Shown here: positions 8,790 through 16,542 of the stretch, in pieces
Layout of the letters: the number at the start of each line of letters is the position of its first letter
Numbering within the stretch: position 1 is the first letter of the stretch
Source: an uncultured Pelagibacteraceae bacterium
Lineage (GTDB): Bacteria; Pseudomonadota; Alphaproteobacteria; Pelagibacterales; Pelagibacteraceae
NCBI GenBank assembly: GCA_902596515.1
Contig: CACJUF010000005.1
Coordinates: forward strand, 1 to 64,000
Length of the DNA: 64,000 bases
Reading direction: 5' to 3'
Program-made: the position numbers and the translations under genes
Notes under the pieces: model-generated
The model's input: the letters and a program-made list of their open reading frames with translations, nothing else
What the model was told of the DNA's origin: nothing
Database searches by the model: none

Positions 8790-9684
8790 CTTTTAAAATT
8801 AACTTAATTAGATTTATGAAATTAATTCCAATATACGCTGATATCTCTGGAACTAAAGATAGTTTTGTCATACCAGGCTGTGTATTAATTTCTAAAAGAT
8901 AAAATTTACCCTTAAAATATTTAAAATCTGATCTTGTAACTCCTCTACACCCCATCAAATTATGTGCTTTTAAAGTTATATTCATAAGAGCTTTGTATTT
9001 TTTTTTTGGTAAATCTACTGGAATAATATGTTCTGTCTTAGCATTAGAGTTATACTTTGCTTGATAATCATAAAATTTTCTCTTAGGTTTTAGTTCGATC
9101 GCTCCAAGTTTTTTCTTACCAATTATGGCTGATTGAATTTCTCGTCCAGGAATAAATTGTTCAATCATTACTTTTTTGTAATCTTTTAAGAATTTTAAGT
9201 TTTTTAACAAATTATTTTTAGTGCAGATGTACACATTCACACTAGAGCCTTCATTAATTGGTTTTATTACAACTGGAAAATTGAATTTTTTTTTTACAAA
9301 ACTTATGAGTTCTTTATTCGTTTTATTAAAATTATAAATAAAATATTTAGGTGTCAAAATTTTATTTTTTAAAAATATTTTTTTCGAAATTTCTTTATCC
9401 ATTGCCTTGGCAGAGGCAATAACACCCGAATGAGTATAAGGTATTCCTATTGTTTCTAAGATTGTTTGTATGTATCCATCTTCACCAAACTGACCATGTA
9501 GAGCATTAAAGATGCAATTAGGTTTAAAGTCTTTTATTGCAGATAGTAAATCTTTATCTGGTTCACATGATCTTACCAGATAATTATTTTTTTTTAGTTC
9601 TTTAGCAACCTGCTTTCCAGTCTCTAAGCTAATAATTCTTTCCTTAGAAATACCGCCGGAAATTATCAAAATTTTTTTTTTCAA
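8770..9684 (-). CDS. ddl: D-alanine--D-alanine ligase
   Basis: ATP-grasp enzyme making D-Ala-D-Ala for the muramyl pentapeptide. The 304 aa fit DdlB. Visible features are GGISKERIISLETG at the N-terminus, NALHGQFGEDG, the ATP-binding PVVIKPINEGSSVNV loop, and the C-terminal LLEINTQPGMT metal-binding motif (Glu/Asn). It sits 1 nt downstream of murB and overlaps ftsQ by 20 nt, the classic murB-ddl-ftsQ order. Confidence 0.96.
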   Translation of the reverse strand: MKKKILIISGGISKERIISLETGKQVAKELKKNNYLVRSCEPDKDLLSAIKDFKPNCIFNALHGQFGEDGYIQTILETIGIPYTHSGVIASAKAMDKEISKKIFLKNKILTPKYFIYNFNKTNKELISFVKKKFNFPVVIKPINEGSSVNVYICTKNNLLKNLKFLKDYKKVMIEQFIPGREIQSAIIGKKKLGAIELKPKRKFYDYQAKYNSNAKTEHIIPVDLPKKKYKALMNITLKAHNLMGCRGVTRSDFKYFKGKFYLLEINTQPGMTKLSLVPEISAYIGINFINLIKLILKDASINK

Positions 9685-9685
9685 A

Positions 9686-10594
9686 TTATTCCAATATCTT
9701 AATTTCTTTATCTAATTTTATACCAGTTTTTTCTAAAACTTTTTTGGAAACAAAATCAATTAAATTTTTCATATCATTAAATGTTGCATTGCCATTATTT
9801 ACAAAAAAATTTGAGTGTTTTTCTGATATATGTGCATCACCAAATTTAGTATCAGTAGAAACTGACTCTCTTATCAACTCCCAAACTTTTTTATTCGTTT
9901 GATTTATTGGATTTTTAAAAGTGCTTCCACCAGTTTTAATTTTCATTGGCTGATTTTTCTCTTTCAAAGATTTCATTTTTTTTACTTCACTGTTTACTTT
10001 GCTATAATCACTTTTTACCCCCTTAAAAGAAGCACTTAAAAAAATTAGGTCCTCAGGCAAATCGTTGTTTCTATAATCAAAATTAATTTCATTTGACGGA
10101 ATAGTTAATAAATTCCCTTTTTTATTAATTGCTTGAATTGAGAGGAGAATATCTTTGAATTCTTTACCAAAACATCCAGCATTCATCTTAATTCCTCCTC
10201 CGATTGACCCAGGAATACAGGATAAAAATTCAAACCCACTCAAATGATTCTCAGTGGCAAACTCAGATAAACTTTTATCTAAAACGGCACTACCAGAAAT
10301 AATTACATCTTCCTTCAATAAAGATATTCGATTAAAATTTTTACTGAGCTTTATTACAACTCCATCGAAAATATTATCTGAAATTAAAGTATTAGATCCC
10401 GCACCGATAACAAATATTTTTTCTTTATTATCGAGCAATTTTAAAAATTTTATTAATTCCTTTAAATTTTCAGCCTTATAAAAAACTTTTGACTTTCCTC
10501 CAATATTAAACCAATTTTTTTTCTTTAAATCTTGACCATAAATTATATTTTTATCAAAATCTTTTAGTAAGTTCTTTAGCTGAGGTATTTGCAT
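9686..10594 (-). CDS. murB: UDP-N-acetylenolpyruvoylglucosamine reductase MurB
   Basis: FAD/NADPH-dependent reductase giving UDP-MurNAc. The 302 aa suit the short (type II) MurB class. Motifs: NIGGKSKVFYKA, the FAD-binding VIGAGSNTLISD, SCIPGSIGGGIKMNAGCFG, DYRNNDLPEDLI and STFKNP (Ser proton donor), with the final Glu region EKHSNFFVN. The start overlaps the murC stop by one base. No departure from the family is seen. Confidence 0.96.
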   Translation of the reverse strand: MQIPQLKNLLKDFDKNIIYGQDLKKKNWFNIGGKSKVFYKAENLKELIKFLKLLDNKEKIFVIGAGSNTLISDNIFDGVVIKLSKNFNRISLLKEDVIISGSAVLDKSLSEFATENHLSGFEFLSCIPGSIGGGIKMNAGCFGKEFKDILLSIQAINKKGNLLTIPSNEINFDYRNNDLPEDLIFLSASFKGVKSDYSKVNSEVKKMKSLKEKNQPMKIKTGGSTFKNPINQTNKKVWELIRESVSTDTKFGDAHISEKHSNFFVNNGNATFNDMKNLIDFVSKKVLEKTGIKLDKEIKILE

Positions 10595-11988
10595 TACATT
10601 AATTCAGGTAATTTTTTCATCCAATTTGAGATTGAGCCAGCACCCATTCCTACGACGATTTTTTTTCCATAAATATTTTGTTTAAGAAATTTAGCTAATT
10701 CAATATTATTTTTAATCATAAATAGTTTTACTTTTGAATTTTTTATTATTCCTTTTGCAAAATCATTATAATTAAAACCTAATTTTATTTTTTCTCCAGC
10801 TGTAAAAATGGGGCATAATATAATTGTGTCTGCATCTCTGAAGCAATGAGTAAATTCATTTCTTAAATCTTTTAATCTTGATATTCTATGTGGTTGAAAA
10901 ATACACACTCTTTCAAAGTTATCAAAAACTTTTTTTACTCCCTCTAACACAGATTTTATTTCAGTTGGATGATGAGCATAATCATCATAAAAATCAACTC
11001 CATTGAATGTAAATATCTTATTAAATCTTCGCTGGACACCTTTAAAATTTTTAAGACCTTTTTTAATATTAGACACTGGAATTCCAACAGTAAGAGCAAC
11101 TGCAATTGCAGCTGTAGAATTTCTTATATTATGAACACCTAATAACGGGATTTGAAAGTTTTTTAAGATAGTTTTTTTTTTATTTGGTAAATTAATAGAT
11201 AAATCAAATTTTGAGAAAAGTTTTTCTTGAATTATATTTTTGATAAGAAAATTAGCCTTAGACTTGATTCCATAAGTAAAAAAATTTGTATTTTTGATAT
11301 CTTTTATTAATTCATTGTTAATTTTATCATCAATACAAATAAAAGATTTTCCAAATGATGGAACTTTTTTTACAAAGTGTAGAAAATGATTTTTTAAATC
11401 CTTCATAGATTTATAAAAATCCATGTGTTCTCTATCGATGTTGGTTATAATTGAATATGTAGGAGAGATATGAGTAAAGCTTCCATCTGACTCATCTGCC
11501 TCTAATATAGACCAGTCACTCTTACCTAATTTTGCAGTACTCTTAATTGAATTTATTACGCCTCCATTGATTATTGTAGGATCTAATTTTGTGTTTTCAA
11601 AAATAGAACTTACTAAAGATGTCGTTGTTGTTTTGCCGTGGGAGCCAACTACAACAATATTTTTCATTAAAGAAACAAGATTCGCTAACATCTTCCCTCT
11701 TTTAATTACTGGTAATTTTTTTCTTTTAGCTTCTAGTAATTCTGGATTACTTTTTTTTATCGCAGAGGAAGTCACTACAATTGTAACATCTTTTATATTT
11801 TGCTTTTTGTGACCAATAAAAATTCTGACACCCTGTTTTTTTAATTTTTCAATATTTTTATTCTTATTAATATCGCTTCCTTGAATTTGAAAACCTTTTG
11901 CCTTCATAATCAATGCAAGACCGCTCATACCTATTCCACCAATACCTATAAAATGGATAATTTCTTTTTTAGCTAATTCAATTTTCAT
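10594..11988 (-). CDS. murC: UDP-N-acetylmuramate--L-alanine ligase MurC
   Basis: First amino-acid-adding Mur ligase, cytosolic, ATP-dependent. The 464 aa fit. The Rossmann-like N-terminus has FIGIGGIGMSGLA, the P-loop is GSHGKTTTTSLV, and the central domain has NIDREHMDFY and GVHNIRNSTAA. The C-terminal domain has YDDYAHHPTEI and QPHRISR, specific for MurC. It overlaps murG upstream by 11 nt and murB by 1 nt. Confidence 0.97.
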   Translation of the reverse strand: MKIELAKKEIIHFIGIGGIGMSGLALIMKAKGFQIQGSDINKNKNIEKLKKQGVRIFIGHKKQNIKDVTIVVTSSAIKKSNPELLEAKRKKLPVIKRGKMLANLVSLMKNIVVVGSHGKTTTTSLVSSIFENTKLDPTIINGGVINSIKSTAKLGKSDWSILEADESDGSFTHISPTYSIITNIDREHMDFYKSMKDLKNHFLHFVKKVPSFGKSFICIDDKINNELIKDIKNTNFFTYGIKSKANFLIKNIIQEKLFSKFDLSINLPNKKKTILKNFQIPLLGVHNIRNSTAAIAVALTVGIPVSNIKKGLKNFKGVQRRFNKIFTFNGVDFYDDYAHHPTEIKSVLEGVKKVFDNFERVCIFQPHRISRLKDLRNEFTHCFRDADTIILCPIFTAGEKIKLGFNYNDFAKGIIKNSKVKLFMIKNNIELAKFLKQNIYGKKIVVGMGAGSISNWMKKLPELM

Positions 11989-13042
11989 TTATAATTTCCA
12001 ATATTTTTTGATTTATATTATTCCATGAGTTTTGGGAATTATGTTTTTCTAAGTTATTTTTTTTTATATTATATTCGGACTTATTCATAATTATATGATT
12101 TAAAAATTTTTCTAAATTAACGTCATTGAAGTCTTTTTGATTCATAATCCAGCAGCAACCTAAATTTCGATAAAAATTTGCGTTTTCAAATTGATGATTA
12201 TCTTTTGCTGAAACTAAAGGGATTGTTAGGAACGGTTTATTCATGATTGATAATTCTGCTAAGGTAGATGCACCAGCACGCGTAATACATAGGTCTGATT
12301 GATTTATCAAATCTGCCAAATTTTCCTCAAAATCAAAAATGGTATTTTCAATTTTAGCCTCATCATAAATACTTCTTAATTGATCAGTATTACTTTTATG
12401 AGTTTGTTGAATGATTTTGATTTTATTTTTTTTCGACAAATTAACGATTACATTTTTTACCACATTTTCAAAAATCTTTGCTCCTTGACTGCCACCAACA
12501 ACCAAAAGACAGAATGCTTTATTTTCTGTTTTAATTTCTCTTTTCTCATAAAAATTTTTTTTAACTAGTGGAGTTATTATTTGAATTTTATGTTTAAGTT
12601 TTTCGGGAAAGTTTTTTAAGTTTTCTGTATAAGTAAAAATTTTTTTACAAAAACCTAAAAAGAGTCTGTTTGCTCTACCTAAAACAATATTGGGTTCAAG
12701 TAGGTATATCTTTATTCCCAATAATTTTGCACCAAAACAAACAGGTAATGACATATACCCTCCTGTTGAAAAAACGACATTAATCTTATTTTTTTTTAAT
12801 AATAAAACTGTTTTAATCACCAAATAAATTACTTGGAATATTTTAAATATAAAAAATATATTAAGATTTAATTTAGGAGTATTTATCAAAATAATATCAT
12901 TTTTTTCACCATCTAGATATTTCAGCCCTCTTGAGTCAGAAGAAATAAAAACCTTAAAATTTGAATGCAAATGTTCACTTAGAATTTTTGCTGGCACTAC
13001 ATGTCCCCCTGATCCTCCTGTTGAAATTAATATATTTTTCAT
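11978..13042 (-). CDS. murG: MurG lipid II-forming GlcNAc transferase
   Basis: Peripheral inner-membrane GT28 glycosyltransferase that adds GlcNAc to lipid I. The 354 aa match. The N-terminal glycine loop is STGGSGGHVVPA, the second loop VFSTGGYMS. The C-domain shows VVGGSQGAKIFE and the donor-binding CITRAGASTLAELSIMNKPFLTIPL with a following DNHQ-type segment. The start overlaps ftsW by 4 nt. Confidence 0.97.
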   Translation of the reverse strand: MKNILISTGGSGGHVVPAKILSEHLHSNFKVFISSDSRGLKYLDGEKNDIILINTPKLNLNIFFIFKIFQVIYLVIKTVLLLKKNKINVVFSTGGYMSLPVCFGAKLLGIKIYLLEPNIVLGRANRLFLGFCKKIFTYTENLKNFPEKLKHKIQIITPLVKKNFYEKREIKTENKAFCLLVVGGSQGAKIFENVVKNVIVNLSKKNKIKIIQQTHKSNTDQLRSIYDEAKIENTIFDFEENLADLINQSDLCITRAGASTLAELSIMNKPFLTIPLVSAKDNHQFENANFYRNLGCCWIMNQKDFNDVNLEKFLNHIIMNKSEYNIKKNNLEKHNSQNSWNNINQKILEIINEN

Positions 13043-14166
13043 TCAGTTATTTTTCTTTTTGTTAAATTCAAAATTATACCAGACATTATAGAAATACTTA
13101 TAATCGATGAACCCCCATAACTTAAAAATGGTAAAGTCATTCCTGTAGTTGGGAATAATCTAATATTTACTCCTATATGAATCATTGCTTGCATGAGTAT
13201 TAAGCTAATAGATCCAGTTAGGATTAGTTTGATCTTTTTGTCGTTTTCTTTGTAAACTTTTTTCAGAACTGAAAATATTAATACTAGGTAGGTTAATAAA
13301 ATTAACATTATGAAGATTACTCCAAACTCTTCCGAAATTACTGAAATAATGTAATCTGTATGAGCTTCAGGGACTCTGTTTTTTAATGTTCCCTCTCCAA
13401 TGCCTTTTCCAAAAAAACCTCCACTTATTATAGCTTCTAATGCTTTATCTGATTGAAAGTTATGAGTACCCATTTCAGGATTAAAAAAAGAAAATAATCT
13501 ATCTTTTATGTATTTAAATTGTGGAAGGTAACTAATGATAGATGCTATCGTGGCTAGAGAGATAAAAAAAACTAAGCTCAAAAAAAATATACTAATACCA
13601 GAAATAAAAATCAAAACTAACCAACTAAAACCAATTAAAAGAGTTTGACCAATATCTGGTTGAAGTATCAAAAGACTCGATATCAATATAGTTAACAAAA
13701 AAGATATGAAGTATTTTAAATTAAAATTAGTATATTTTTGAGAGCAAATTATCATACTCATTATCACTATTAAAAAAGGCTTTACAAACTCAATAGGTTG
13801 TATTCTTGGCAAGACCAACAAATCAATCCATCTCTTGGAACCCTTAATCTCTACTCCAATTATAGGAACCAGGAATAACAAAACTAATGATAAACAGAAA
13901 AATATTAGTGAAATTCTATAAATTTCTTTTTCAGGTATAAAGGATAAAATAAAAATTAAAAAAAAGCCAAAAAAAACAAAAACTGTATGTTTAAAAAAAA
14001 AGAAATAAGTATTCGTATCTAATTTATCAGATGCAATTAGGGAAGTTGATACTAATGAGAAGAATAAACCCGCCAAAAACAAAATTAAGATCAATGATAG
14101 AATAGGTTTATCAATACTTTTCCACCATTGATAAAAAGAAATATAACTAAATAATTTTTCTTTCAT
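13039..14166 (-). CDS. ftsW: FtsW, SEDS-family septal peptidoglycan polymerase
   Basis: Multi-pass SEDS glycosyltransferase that polymerises septal glycan together with FtsI. The 375 aa contain about ten hydrophobic helices. Conserved segments include GSKRWIDL, LILQPDIGQT (catalytic-Asp region), the long periplasmic loop with ALEAIISGGFFGKGIGEGT, and the C-terminal TTGMTLPFLSYGGSS. It overlaps murD upstream by 20 nt and murG by 4 nt. Its place between murD and murG, with ftsI in the same run, points to FtsW rather than RodA. Confidence 0.95.
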   Translation of the reverse strand: MKEKLFSYISFYQWWKSIDKPILSLILILFLAGLFFSLVSTSLIASDKLDTNTYFFFFKHTVFVFFGFFLIFILSFIPEKEIYRISLIFFCLSLVLLFLVPIIGVEIKGSKRWIDLLVLPRIQPIEFVKPFLIVIMSMIICSQKYTNFNLKYFISFLLTILISSLLILQPDIGQTLLIGFSWLVLIFISGISIFFLSLVFFISLATIASIISYLPQFKYIKDRLFSFFNPEMGTHNFQSDKALEAIISGGFFGKGIGEGTLKNRVPEAHTDYIISVISEEFGVIFIMLILLTYLVLIFSVLKKVYKENDKKIKLILTGSISLILMQAMIHIGVNIRLFPTTGMTLPFLSYGGSSIISISIMSGIILNLTKRKITE

Positions 14167-15457
14167 TAATATATCTTTTTATCAACTTATTAAAATATGA
14201 ACCTCTTTCCTCAAAATTTTTAAAACTATCAAATGAGGCGGAAGCTGGACTAAATAAGATTGTATTATTTGAGTTTTTCTTTTTATGAATATTCTTAAAA
14301 ATTGCTGATACTGCAAGATTTAAATTTTTAAAACTTTTAAGTTCCGCATTTTTCTTTAAATCTTTTGAAAATTTTTTAAAATTTTTACCAAAGACATAAA
14401 TCTTAATATTTCTAAAATATTTTTTTGATAACGATATTTTGTCATCTTTTTTTGGAATACCACCAATTAACCAATGAATATTCTTGTACATTTCTAATAA
14501 TTCTTTTGAGGAAGAATAACTTGTTGATTTAGAATCATTAATGATGATTAATTTATTTTTGTTATAAATAATTTTCTGCCTATAATTCAATCCTTTGAAT
14601 TTATTTACGCTTTCTAATAATTTATTTGATTTTACATTAAATTTTTTTATCATTTCTAAAACAAATGAGAGGTTTGCTTGATTTGATCTTGATAAAAAAT
14701 ATTTGTTTCTAATTTTTTTCAAAATTAGATTGTTCAATTTTGTATCTACATTTACCAGTTTTAATTTAGGCTTTATTGTTTTAATTCTTTTTTGAATTAA
14801 ATGATCATTTTTATTTACAAATCCAATTGCTCCTCTTTTTCGATTATTAAAAATTTTAAATTTTGCCTCTATATAATTTTTTAAATTACCATGTCTCTCC
14901 AAATGATCTGGCGCAATATTAAGGATAGCGGCAAATTTTGATGAAAAAATTTTACTATATTCTAATTGGTAGGATGAGGCCTCAATAACGAAAATTGTTT
15001 TTTTTGAGATCTTATTTATAGATAGTATTGGTGTACCAATATTTCCTACTAATCTTACGTCTTTTTTTTGATCTTTTAAGATATCATATAGAAGTTTGCA
15101 TGTGGTGGACTTTCCGTTTGTGCCAGTTATTGTTAATGAGACATTTTTATAAAATGAGTAAAAAACATCTAGATCTGTATAGATATTCTTATTTTTTTTT
15201 CTAAGTAAATTTTTTAACTTACATTTTTTTATATCAATTCCTGGGCTTAATATAATTATATCAAATTTGGTTTTTAATAATTTTTTAAAATTGAGAGTTT
15301 TTTTTTTAATCGACTTATTTGTTTTAAGATTTGGGTTATCATCAAATAAATAAACATCATTTTTATTTCTTAAAAAATTGAATGACGAAAGTCCACTTTT
15401 TCCTAATCCATAAATTAAAATTTTTTTATTAAAGAAAATTTGTGAATTATCACTCAT
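14147..15457 (-). CDS. murD: UDP-N-acetylmuramoylalanine--D-glutamate ligase MurD
   Basis: Second Mur ligase, adding D-Glu. The P-loop is TGTNGKSTTCKLL, with NIAPDHLERHG in the central domain and INDSKSTS plus LFSPASASFDSF in the C-domain. I start it at ATG 15457 rather than the track's 15514: this gives a one-base overlap with the mraY stop (TAATG) and places the nucleotide-binding KILIYGLGKSG normally near the N-terminus. The track's 19 extra residues would run inside mraY. The product is about 436 aa, normal for MurD. Confidence 0.95.
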   Translation of the reverse strand: MSDNSQIFFNKKILIYGLGKSGLSSFNFLRNKNDVYLFDDNPNLKTNKSIKKKTLNFKKLLKTKFDIIILSPGIDIKKCKLKNLLRKKNKNIYTDLDVFYSFYKNVSLTITGTNGKSTTCKLLYDILKDQKKDVRLVGNIGTPILSINKISKKTIFVIEASSYQLEYSKIFSSKFAAILNIAPDHLERHGNLKNYIEAKFKIFNNRKRGAIGFVNKNDHLIQKRIKTIKPKLKLVNVDTKLNNLILKKIRNKYFLSRSNQANLSFVLEMIKKFNVKSNKLLESVNKFKGLNYRQKIIYNKNKLIIINDSKSTSYSSSKELLEMYKNIHWLIGGIPKKDDKISLSKKYFRNIKIYVFGKNFKKFSKDLKKNAELKSFKNLNLAVSAIFKNIHKKKNSNNTILFSPASASFDSFKNFEERGSYFNKLIKRYINERKII

Positions 15458-16542
15458 TATCTTAGTTTTAATGTAGCAAGTCCTATCACTGCTAAAATAA
15501 TAGAAATTATCCAAAATCTAATTACAACTGTTGATTCAGGCCAACCTTTCTTCTCAAAATGATGATGGATTGGTGCCATTTTAAAAACTCTTTTACCAGT
15601 AAGTTTAAATGATATTACTTGCACAATCACTGAAACTGCTTCAAGAACAAATAAACCTCCAGTAATTGCTAAAACTATTTCATGTTTTGTTATTATACCA
15701 ACTGCTCCTAAAGAGCCACCCAAAGACAAAGATCCAGTGTCTCCCATAAAAATTTTTGCTGGAGGTGCGTTGAACCATAAAAAGCCTAAGCAAGAGCCAA
15801 TGATTGCTCCACAAAAAATTGAAACTTCCCCAGTTCCCTCTATGTAAGGAATTTGCAAATAATTTGAGAATACAATGTTTCCTGTAACATAACTTATAAA
15901 TGCAAAACAAGCTGCAACAAGTATAACAGGCACTGTTGCTAACCCATCTAATCCATCAGTGAGATTTACAGCATTCGATGAACCAATAATTACAAATATT
16001 GAAAATGGTATAAAAAACCATCCAAGATTAATGATTAGGTTTTTAAAAAAAGGAAAGTATAGATTTGTTAAATCTTGATAGTCATTAAAGTAAACATAAA
16101 AACTAACACCAATTATTGCTAGTATTATTTGAAAAATTAATTTTAACTTTGATGAGATACCTGAAGAGTTACTATACTTTATTTTTTTATAATCATCGAA
16201 TGCCCCAAGCAAACCAAAAGTAATTGCGATATATAAACAAAATAAAACATTTAAATTCGATAAATCAGCCCAGAATAGTGCTGATATTAACAAACCAATT
16301 AAAATAATTACTCCACCCATAGTCGGAGTTCCTATTTTCTTAACTATATGATCTTCTGGACCATCATTACGGATAGGATTTAAAATTTTTTGTTTTGAAA
16401 AAAGTTTTATAAAAGCTCCTCCAATAATTAAAACAATAATTAATGAAGTAAAAAAAGATAAACCAGTCCTAAATGTTAGATATTTAAATACATTTAAAAA
16501 ACTAAAACTATCAACAAAATTTAGTAAAAATTGATAAAGCAT
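15457..16542 (-). CDS. mraY: MraY, phospho-MurNAc-pentapeptide transferase
   Basis: Integral membrane enzyme forming lipid I on undecaprenyl phosphate. The 361 aa carry about ten membrane helices. Signature segments are GTPTMGG near the N-terminus, FDDYKK (Mg-binding Asp pair), NAVNLTDGLDGLA, FMGDTGSLSLGG and the C-terminal APIHHHFEKKGWPE. It lies directly after the murE-murF fusion and is coupled to murD by a TAATG overlap. Confidence 0.98.
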   Translation of the reverse strand: MLYQFLLNFVDSFSFLNVFKYLTFRTGLSFFTSLIIVLIIGGAFIKLFSKQKILNPIRNDGPEDHIVKKIGTPTMGGVIILIGLLISALFWADLSNLNVLFCLYIAITFGLLGAFDDYKKIKYSNSSGISSKLKLIFQIILAIIGVSFYVYFNDYQDLTNLYFPFFKNLIINLGWFFIPFSIFVIIGSSNAVNLTDGLDGLATVPVILVAACFAFISYVTGNIVFSNYLQIPYIEGTGEVSIFCGAIIGSCLGFLWFNAPPAKIFMGDTGSLSLGGSLGAVGIITKHEIVLAITGGLFVLEAVSVIVQVISFKLTGKRVFKMAPIHHHFEKKGWPESTVVIRFWIISIILAVIGLATLKLR